Source: Muraenolepis orangiensis
Lineage: Eukaryota; Chordata; Actinopteri; Gadiformes; Muraenolepididae
NCBI GenBank assembly: GCA_027704905.1
Contig: CM051015.1
Coordinates: 16,244,521 to 16,308,520 of the forward strand
Length of the DNA stretch: 64,000 nt
Direction: 5' to 3'
The notes beneath the pieces are model-generated. The model ran no database searches. It saw only the letters and a program-made list of their open reading frames with translations, and had not been told where the DNA came from. Both the position numbers and the translations under genes were made by a program. Below, piece by piece: positions 56,580 through 64,000 of this stretch; position 1 is the stretch's first letter, and every line of letters starts with the position of its first letter.

Positions 56580-57083
56580 TAAATTATATTTATAAGCACA
56601 CTTTTAATTTGCGTAGACAAAACTCAAAGTGATGACATTGAACTGGGTAGGGTGGTAGGCCAATCCAACAGACAGCCAAAAACGTCTGGGTATTGTCTTG
56701 TACTTAATCAAGAAATAATATAACACATGGGTATTCTAAGGTAAGTTGTTAATGTAAAGTACATAAATAAATGTATTGTAACCTTGAACAAAAATGTTTG
56801 CCAACATTCAAAGAAGTCAAAGAAATAAACAATAAAACAATTTCCTATATTCATTATATTTTATACGATTGAACAGCACAAGACAATCGATTGTTATTGG
56901 CTCAATGGCCACTGTTAAAATGCATACAGTTATTATCTGGTGAATGAAATCGAAAACAATTATTCAGGGGACCAGTCACATGGCTGTATGACAGGGTAAC
57001 ACAACCCTATGCAGGCTTCTATACTGTTTCTGGCTCAGGGCTTTTCACAATGGGGGCCACTCATTCTTTGGGGTATTGGCAGG
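56577..57083. other. Upstream region of copy 10
   Basis: AT-rich with no ORF. The last 100 bases before the TATA box contain CACAATGG, a SOX-like site, at about 57047-57054. Confidence 0.45.
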
Positions 57084-57091
57084 TATAAAAG
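57084..57091 (+). promoter_or_regulatory. TATA box of copy 10
   Basis: TATAAAAG, 58 bp before the cluster of start codons. A CCAAT-type sequence (AACCAATCAG) lies just downstream at 57101-57110. Confidence 0.7.
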
Positions 57092-57148
57092 TAAAGGTTA
57101 AACCAATCAGGACAGCAGTAGCAGCAGTAACACCAGCTCAGCCCAAGT

Positions 57149-58421
57149 ATGACCACCACCAGCATGAACATGGGAAAGGTTAGTAACTTGATTACATTGA
57201 AAATAATAATACATGAATTGCACTATATTGAAAATGTCTAAGCTATAGCATATCATATATCTTAGCTGTTTCATAACTCCCTACCTCTACCTATAGTTTT
57301 CATATTTATTGTTTACATACCTGTATGATAGCCATCTACATTTTTACTGTACTTACTGTATAACTATTAATCAACTGTTGATATAACTGCATACCCCTGC
57401 TCACTACCTGTTTATATGTGTTTACTTACCTGTGTATATATATATACACCTATAATTCTGCACATATCTCATACATAATCTATAAGTTATTTTATACCTG
57501 TTTTTAGGAGTTGTTTTTTAGTAGACTGTTTTTACATCTTATTTAACAACTGTACATTATTATACCATGCCATTTACTGTAACATTTGCACTCTGGTTAG
57601 ATGCCAAATCATTTTTGCTGTACTGTACTTGTGCTGTGCAATGACAATAAATGTGAATATTATGTAATCAAATCAAATCTATGTCTTTAAATGTAAATTG
57701 AGCAATATTGAAAATCATCTCATATTGTTTCAGATCACCTTCTACGAGGAGAAGAACTTCCAGGGCCGCTCCTATGAGTGCATGAGCGACTGCTCCGACA
57801 TGTCCTCCTACCTGAGCAGGTGCCAGTCCTGCAGGGTGGAGAGTGGCTGCTTCATGGTCTATGAGAGGAACAACTACATGGGCCAGCAGTTCTTCATGAG
57901 GAGGGGAGAGTACAATGACATGCAGAGCATGATGAGCATGGGAAAGATGTTTGACAACATCAGGTCCTGCAGAATGATCCCCTATGTAAGAGAACTCACC
58001 CATAGTTCAACTGTTACTCTCATCCAGTTAAACTTTTACTCTCACCCAGTTTTGCTGTTAAACTCACAGATTTCAACTATGACACTGACTGTGTTGTGGT
58101 TAGAGTAGTCCGCTGACATTGTTTCTCTGAATTTCTCCATTACAGCACAGAGGCCAGTTCAGGATGAAGATCTACGAGAGGGAGAACTACGGCGGTCAGT
58201 CCTATGAGATGATGGACGACTGTGACAACATCCAGGATCGTTACCGCATGTCTGACTGCCAGTCCTGCAACGTGATGGACGGCCACTGGCTGATGTACGA
58301 GCAGGCCCACTACAAGGGCAGGATGATGTACATGAGGCCTGGAGAGTACAGGAGCTTCAAGGATATGGGCATGAGTGGCATGAGGTTTATGAGCATGAGG
58401 CGTGTCACTGACATGTGTTGA
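57149..58421 (+). CDS. crygm: Gamma-M crystallin, copy 10 (3 exons, 185 aa)
   Basis: Exon 1 is 57149-57178 (MTTTSMNMGK, one residue shorter than copies 1-8), exon 2 is 57734-57985 and exon 3 is 58146-58421 (ends RRVTDMC). Canonical splice sites. Intron 1 is long (555 bp) and contains a LINE-type tail ending TGTGCAATGACAATAAATG near 57655. Exon 2 has MQSMMSMGKMF, with Lys where others have Met. Met makes up 29 of 185 residues and there is one Trp, as in fish gamma-M crystallins. AATAAA at 58432-58437 lies only 11 bp after the stop, so the 3' UTR is very short. The TATA box is at 57084. This is the only intact gene on the plus strand and the most diverged upstream. Confidence 0.94.
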
Positions 58422-58431
58422 TTTCATCATC

Positions 58432-58437
58432 AATAAA
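58432..58437 (+). terminator. Poly(A) signal of copy 10
   Basis: AATAAA 11 bp past the stop codon. Confidence 0.6.
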
Positions 58438-58439
58438 AT

Positions 58440-59291
58440 ATATCACTATATATATCACTTGAATATACAGAGAAATACTAAATATTCTGTAACTTGTAGG
58501 GGTGTAAATAGTTGGGTACAGGCCTATTTGGAATTCAATAGTGGACCATTGCTTTTTGATGGGACAATGCTACTGAGGAGTCTTTCAACTCTATCATTTG
58601 CTTTAGTTCTCACAGGCCTACCATCGTTCCTGAACTTTTCTTACATTCATGCTTATTTATAAACAACATGACTGATTTTTCTCAAGCTCTTCTCCCTGTC
58701 TCCTCCATCCACATTTGAATTAAAGTCTACAATACTTATTATAATCAAGTAAATAAAAACATTTTAAAATGATCAAACCTGAGACTCTGGCTTGAGCTGT
58801 TACTTCAGCTGGTACAGCCTGTTCTTGACTTCCACCAACATCTGTTTGAAATCCGACTGGGGCTAGCCAAGATAAAAGCCATCATACATTAAGTAGAATA
58901 GGGTAAAAGTCAACCAGGCTGCTCATTAAATACTAATCAACAAATAAAAATAATCATACGTGATTCCACCTTCAAGTCTTGCTATTCTCCAGCTGTAGGA
59001 GAGAAGCCTGTATTTTGTGTCAATGTCCTAAATTATTTGTATTATATTTTATTATTTATTAGATCTTTATTGTATCTGGATCTTATATGTCTTAATTTTT
59101 GTTGTGTCAAGTATTTGTTATAGTATTGTGTTTTAGAAATTCATAATGCATACTTTGTGTCACAGTTTAGTTTGAGAGAGGGTTGCATAGTGTTGTATTT
59201 CCAAGAGATTGTTTGAGAGGCTGGAGTGGGTAATTGTTGACATGGCAGTGAAAGTTGAGCTGAGGATGAGCTGATGAGTTGTTGCACATCT
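58440..59291. repeat. Unrecognised conserved block, inverted, 3' flank of copy 10 (first part)
   Basis: Contains the reversed LEEVKNRL segment (about 58785-58850; an in-frame stop breaks it after YQLK). The antisense DIKV piece is degraded near 58970-59030, and the start of the HFAFVR piece (to 59291) is cut by a solo LTR. Confidence 0.45.
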
Positions 59292-59901
59292 TGTCACGGT
59301 TACGGTGGTTGACAGGGGGCGTTGCCAGGCCGCGTGCGCTAGAGGCGCACACACACGCACCTGCCAACCATTACCGTGGCTAATTACCATTGATCTCACC
59401 TGGGGGCTATTTATACAGCGGCGTCAGTGAGAGACGTCGCTCGTTCGTACTACGTGTAAACCGGTACGCTACCAGTCCCCAGGTGACATTCATCCCTGGT
59501 CCTGATCACCCTGCTACGGACTATCGGAGAGATAGTCCGCCCGTCTGCTGTTCCAGCCCCCCTCGTCGGTCCCGGAGTTCCGCCCGTCATCTACCTGTCG
59601 GTACGACGCACCTCGACCTCCCGGTAACCTGACCATCGCCTGTCCCCAACGATCCGTTCGCCTACTACCTGTCGGCACGACGCACCTCGACCTCCCGGTA
59701 ACCTGACCATCGCCTGTCCCCAACGATCCGTTCGCCTACTACCTGTCGGCTTGACGCACCTCGATCTCCCGGTCCCCGCTCCCTCGTCGGTCCTGGGGAA
59801 TCACCTTCTAGTGTGTTTTGTGCCATTAATAAACCCCTGTTCTTCCTTTCCTGGTCTCCGCCTGCGTTCTGGGTCCAACCTCACCACACACACCCGTGAC
59901 A
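59292..59901 (+). mobile_element. Solo LTR with perfect CATCT target duplication
   Basis: 610 bp, TGTCACGGTTACGG to CACCCGTGACA, flanked by CATCT at 59287-59291 and 59902-59906. Related to but distinct from the LTRs at 38143 and 41645 (shared TGGTTGACAGGGGGCG). Internal tandem repeats of about 77 bp (CTGTCGGCACGACGCACCTC units) span 59597-59760. CATTAATAAACC near 59830 is a plausible poly(A) signal. Confidence 0.92.
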
Positions 59902-60121
59902 CATCTTTTGCATTTGTCAGGATGATGACAATGGCTCTTACCTTCACCCAGTGCAGCCGAAACTCCTTGCTGCCATAAACAAACAAGAATCAGAACATGA
60001 AAATATTCCGCTCCCACAAGCCACTTAAATGGCTTCTTGAATGCTCCTCCCAAAACAAGGACACAGGTTGAATGAGGAATCTGGTTTATTGCACAGTTTT
60101 CAATCATGTTGAACAGAGCAG
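59902..60121. repeat. Remainder of the unknown block and a TGTGGAG-type LTR piece
   Basis: 59902-59990 continues the HFAF piece after the LTR. 60005-60121 is the reversed end of the old LTR. Its continuation is at 63593. Confidence 0.5.
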
Positions 60122-60970
60122 TGTTATGCCACATACTGATCGTAGCTGGCCGAACCTATGTAGTACAAGCCGAGTCGGAGGCAAAAGGGAGACAATAAAC
60201 CCATAGGCGTATTTATTGTCTCGGGTAGAAACAGAGTGGGGACGTGTATTGTGCACCAGGGATAATGTCGGAAACCAACTATTGTATGCAAATTACTGAA
60301 GTAATGATACTTTGTGTAAAGCAACTTACGTGAATGTGAAATAGAAATCCAAAAAGAGGTTGTTGAACAATGTGCTGCGGGGAAAATACTGTAGTCCAAA
60401 AACAAACATCCAGGGCAAAAAACTAAATCGGTAGTTCAACGAAAGTAACAAACAAGTAAATCATCCAACAAGGAAAACAAGGAGTCACACAGAGAATGCG
60501 TGAGAAGGGTATTCACAAGATTGCCAAAAGGGTATTCACGGGTATTCACAGAGGAATCGGCTAGAGAGTTTTGAGTTGTAGAAACGGGAAAGTTCTGGCA
60601 AAGAATGAACAGGAGAGCGGAGTACGTAGGTAGGGAGCAGCAAGTAGGGAGCACGTAGGGAGCTTGATTAGGATAGGGAACAGGTTGGCTGAACGGGAAC
60701 TAACAGATGGCCAGGGGGACCCCCACTTGGATCAGGTTTGTCATGCTGTGCTGTCACCACGGTCTCGATCTCCCAGGTGACCAAACCAATCATCCGGGTT
60801 GGAGGAAGGATGGTGTCCTCTGATACAGGGCTGGTCCTCTCAGGGAAGAGACGGGACAGGGCATCAGTCTTGGTGTTGTGAGAACCTGGACGAAAGGTGA
60901 GGGAGATATTGGAACGGCTGAAGAACAGGGACCCGCGTGCCTGACGGCTGAAACCCTTGAAGAATTGCTG

Positions 60971-61395
60971 CTAAAAGTTAGCGAATCCCAGAAAGCAACG
61001 CAACTGCTTCCTGTCATTGGGTCGGGGCCACTCCTCCATGGCATGGATCTTCTTGGGGTCACCTCTGGTGTGCCCCTTCTCCACAATGTGGCCGAGTCTT
61101 TGGAAAACCAGGTGTACATGCTGCCGATGTTCCTGCTCAAACCGAGGGAGAAGATCTATATATCGTCCAATTACACCACCCCAAACCCATTGAGCATGTC
61201 CCGAAAGGAGGTTGTTGACCAAGGCCTGAAATTCAACCCGAATGGCATCACAACATACTCAAAGTGTCCGAGGTGGGTATTGAACACCATCTTCCACTCA
61301 TCCTCCTCCCTGATGCGGGCGAGATGGTAGGTGTTACGGAGATCAAGCTTTGTAAAGATGGTGGCATGTGTTATGGGCTCAAACATGGAGCTCAT
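60971..61395 (-). pseudogene. Gypsy reverse transcriptase, fragment
   Basis: 61395-61171: MFEPITHATIFTKLDLRNTY (first catalytic Asp), HLARIREEDEWKMVF and YVVMPFGL. The YxDD region is frameshifted. 61222-60971: HLVFQRLGHIVEKGHTR and KQLRCFLGFANF. Confidence 0.7.
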
Positions 61396-61517
61396 CAGGG
61401 GTAAGGGGTAGCAGTTCTTGACCCCGCTGCCACCGGAGAAGAGTAAGGCCGGATGAGTCCAGAGGCCAGGGACTCTGTGATGTAGGTCTGCATCGTCTTC
61501 TTTTCTGGGGAGAGATT

Positions 61518-61865
61518 TTACAGCCGTCCGGAGGGAGAGGGGGATCCAGGGAGGAAGTTTATGGCACAGTCAGAGGGACAAGACCGGAGAAGAGTGGAAG
61601 AGGTGGAAGAGAGAGAGAGACCGTTATTTGCTGAACACCTCAGCCAGGTCGTGGTAGACCAGAGGAATGCACTCCATCCGAGGATACTGCCTGTGGTCCA
61701 GAAAATATGAGGGTTATGTCTCTCAAGCCACAGTCTGCCGAGGACCAGTGGAGCGGTGGGGGCGTGGACGATGAGGAAACGTGTGGACTGTTGGGGATTT
61801 CCTGAGATGGAAAGGTTTATGGAAACTGTGCTCTGAGAGGTCTTGTCCAGGGGATGGCCATCCAA
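61518..61865 (-). pseudogene. Gypsy protease region, fragment
   Basis: MDGHPLDKTSQSTVSINLSI and APLVLGRLWLERHNPHIFW. This is the C-terminal half of a retropepsin-like domain with the LGxxWL-HNP signature. The Asp-containing part is in the preceding frame (GAFIDSEQTRVSL at about 61965-61925). Confidence 0.6.
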
Positions 61866-62238
61866 GGCGTGAACAGTGGGGGGTCTTTCGAGAGACCAGA
61901 ACGGAATCCAAGACTGCCTGGCCAGGGTGGTGTCAATGAGACTCTTGTCTGCTCCGAGTCAATGAAGGCCCCGACAGAGAGAGACTCCCGTTCCCAGGAC
62001 AAGGTGACAGGGAATAGTCTGCTCCTAGGCATCTGTTGGTTGGGGGGTAGCGTCATCAGGCTCACTAGGGACCTAGTGAGCCTGGTCCTCTTGGCATCTG
62101 GGGTTGGGTAGGGCATGTAAGGATGAGGTGTCCGGCCTTTCCACAACAGAGGCAGAGTCGGTCACGGAAGCGCTGGTCTTGCTCTGTGGTGGATAACCGG
62201 GAGCGACCCACTTGCATAGGCTCCTCAACCGTACAAGC

Positions 62239-62523
62239 CTAGAGGGGTGAGGTAGGAGGTCTACAGGGAGTCACAAAAGGCAGAGAGTAAGGGCAGTGAG
62301 TAGGGGAAGAGGGTTGATGACCTTGCTCACGACGCCTCTCTGCAAGCCGATGGCCCATCAGCAGAGCAACAGAGATTAGCTCTTCCAGACAATTAGGTCT
62401 ATCTCTCATTATCCCATCCTTAATATTCTCATTAAGTCCCCTTCTAAAAGCGCTTTGGAGCGCTTTATCATCCCACCCACTCTCTGCAGCTAGGATGCGA
62501 AAATCCACAGTATAGTCTGTCAC
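62239..62523 (-). pseudogene. Gypsy gag fragment
   Basis: VDFRILAAESGWDDKALQSA, FRRGLNENIKD, then LEELISVALLMGHRLAERRR. This is the conserved capsid segment of Gypsy gag. Downstream at about 62160-62115 is a CCHC zinc knuckle (CLCCGKAGHLILTC) in another frame. Gag would form the particle; here the frame is broken. Confidence 0.7.
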
Positions 62524-63592
62524 AGATCGAGAACTCTGGGAAATGTAATGGAGTCGGGTAGCGGCATCCTGGCCGTTGATTGGGAGATCAAAAACGAATG
62601 TGAATTCACTAAGAAAATAACTATAACTAGTGGATAATGCAGATTTCTGAAAGAATACAGCCGTGGTCTAGAGTGCTCTGCCTGACAAATGAGATCAAAT
62701 AAAAGCTACCTTAGAACCCTTATTTCTAAAACGACTGGGCTGATGTGAAAAAATAAGTTGCAATAGATAATAAATCCACAAAATAAATCAAAATCACTCT
62801 CATATAGTTTGGAGCTTGCCAAAAAGGCAGAGGAAAACAGATCCCCTTATGGAGGAGCTGACGGGGTAGACTGGGGATCGACAGTGGGCGGGGAGACGAG
62901 GAGAGGGCGAGTAGCCGAGAGCATCTGGACCTCTCGATCATGCCGGTCCAATTCACTTCACTTGGCTGAAGGCACTCTCCAGACGTGTAGCCATATCGCG
63001 GAATGCTGCTCCTTGTTGTTGCGTGGTATTAATCAATGCAGCTAGGTCTGTAAACAAATCTGACCAGTCTGCTGTACTACTGGGTTCCATGTTGGCCAGA
63101 ACTTTCTGTTATGCCACACACTGATCATAGCTGGCGAGACCGCTATGTAGTACAAGCAGAGTCAGAGGCAAAAGGGTGTTTAAACCCGTAGGCGTAGTTA
63201 TTGTCTTGGGTAGAAACTGATACAACACCAAGGAAACAAGGACACACTGAGAAGTTAATCATCCAACGGGGAAAACAAGGTCACACTGAGATTGCCAAAA
63301 GGGTAATCGCAAGATTGCCAAAAGGGTTTTCAAGGGTATTCACAGAGGAATTGGCTAGAGAACAGGAGAGCGGAGTGGAGGGAGCTTGATTGGGATAGGG
63401 AACAGGTAGGCTAAACATGATCATGGTAGTGTAGTAAGGAAGAAAGGAAGAAAACAAAAAAATAATCACTTCTGAAAGACACATTTATTTGACAAAACAC
63501 TAAAGTTGGTCCAAACTGTGTGGACGCGAGGTGGAGGCAGAGGAGCGTGGCTGGAGAGGGGAGTGGTGTGATGGGGGGATCACAACAAGCAG

Positions 63593-63930
63593 TTGGTAAA
63601 TGCCAGAGCTCTCTCCTCGAGTGTGTGTGGTGGTGGCTGGCTTAACCTGTTGGCCTTGATTAACAAGGACCGACAGGTGTGCAGCTTCACCTGCTATAGA
63701 GAAATCCGTCTGAAACTTAGACCAGCCACCAACCACACACACTCCAGATAGACATTAGTTCATTTTTACATTAATAAAGATATTAATGATCTCTCAATGA
63801 TCTCTCTTAATCTCTTCAGATTAAGCAACAGGTTTATTTTTAATGATGTTTATTTTTGTGGATCCCAATTTTATGTTTATTTCAACATGACGGCCGAATG
63901 TTCGATAAGATAGGATAAGAGGGTCACAAA
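63593..63930 (-). mobile_element. TGTGGAG-type LTR (continuation) and flanking repeat block
   Basis: 63593-63737 completes the LTR begun at 60121, ending CACACACACTCCAGATAG. 63738-63930 matches 55882-56060 (shared GTGGATCCCAAT and GGTCACAAAG), so the flank was part of the duplicated unit. Confidence 0.55.
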
Positions 63931-63944
63931 GAAATTGGCGACTG

Positions 63945-64000
63945 AAGGATAGCTCAGTCAGTAGGGACTTGGCTTGGGAACCAAGTCCCGAAACACCTGA
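63945..64000 (+). mobile_element. Head of a tRNA-derived SINE, cut by the window edge
   Basis: AGGATAGCTCAGTCAGTAGG resembles a tRNA A-box (TRGCTCAGTNGG). ACTTGG and CCAAGT form an anticodon-stem-like hairpin. The 3' body lies beyond the window. Confidence 0.45.

Larger units (their letters stand above)
60122..63587 (-). mobile_element. Gypsy LTR retrotransposon, minus strand, with AGCAG target duplication
   Basis: Bounded by AGCAG at 60117-60121 and 63588-63592. The host LTR reads continuously (GAACAGAGCAG|TTGGTAAATG) once the element is removed. The 5' LTR is 63587-63107. The 3' LTR is about 60705-60122, both ending GTGGCATAACA. The minus-strand order is gag start (about 63090), gag (62523-62239), zinc knuckle (about 62160-62115), protease (61865-61518), reverse transcriptase (61395-61000) and RNase H end (about 60900-60740). 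The integrase and most of RNase H are deleted, and frames are broken. Confidence 0.85.

Noticed and set aside
59597..59760. CRISPR-like array
   Set aside because: The repeats are long, contiguous and lie inside a solo LTR of a vertebrate genome.
63945..64000. Functional tRNA gene
   Set aside because: The A-box and a hairpin are present, but the acceptor stem and B-box are not seen before the window ends, and the spacing fits a SINE head.

Overview
The window is vertebrate nuclear DNA, almost certainly from a teleost fish. It holds split genes with GT-AG introns, fish-type methionine-rich gamma-M crystallins, and fish-style mobile elements: Gypsy LTR elements, L2/CR1-type and RTE-like LINEs, hAT and THAP/ISL2EU-like DNA transposons, and tRNA-derived SINEs. 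No species can be named from the sequence alone.

The only host protein-coding genes I can support are a tandem array of ten gamma-M crystallin loci. Eight lie on the minus strand (copies 1-8: 2069-2866, 8921-9811, 17676-18528, 32287-33157, 36707-37557, 40182-41032, 43615-44520, 48179-49020). Two lie on the plus strand (copy 9: 50195-54505; copy 10: 57149-58421). Each has the family's three-exon plan: a tiny exon 1, a 252-nt exon 2 (Greek keys 1-2) and a 273-276-nt exon 3 (Greek keys 3-4). Copies 1-7 and 10 look intact (185-186 aa). Copy 8 has lost the 3' end of exon 3. Copy 9 is a pseudogene with two nonsense codons and a nested transposon insertion in exon 2. The intact genes have a TATA box about 50-60 bp before the ATG and short leaders. 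Copies 1-8 share a compact upstream block with SOX-like and MARE-half-like sites, as expected for strongly lens-expressed genes.

The array grew by duplication of larger units. One side of each gene carries a conserved 5' flank. The 3' side comes in two versions. Copies 1, 3, 4, 8, 9 and 10 are followed by an LTR-element remnant and an unrecognised conserved block with two coding-like coiled-coil segments. Copies 2, 5, 6 and 7 have a shorter flank and a different C-terminus. Copies 5 and 6 encode identical proteins in units about 3.5 kb apart.

Region by region. 1-2050: LINE end, LTR remnant, unknown block. 2069-3000: copy 1 and promoter. 3230-7300: decayed minus-strand Gypsy with LINE insertions. 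7300-10185: 5' flank, copy 2, AT palindrome. 10190-12395: decayed minus-strand LINE. 13060-16105: nearly intact plus-strand LINE. 16105-19150: LTR remnant, unknown block, copy 3. 19154-28815: Gypsy remnant, then an L2-type LINE split by a hAT transposon that is itself split by another LINE. 28917-32270: chromodomain fragment, LTR remnant, unknown block with SINE. 32287-44600: copies 4-7 with shared solo LTRs and a THAP transposon. 45196-49200: LTR remnants, solo LTR, truncated copy 8. 50100-54510: copy 9 with a nested LTR element. 54600-60120: unknown block, microsatellites, copy 10, solo LTR. 60122-63587: internally deleted Gypsy with perfect target-site duplication. 63588-64000: older LTR and the head of a SINE.

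I found no new enzymatic or defence system. The most informative signals are the shared and empty LTR insertion sites that order the duplications, the N-terminal extension in exon 1, the two 3'-end classes of the crystallins, and the repeated unknown coding-like block.
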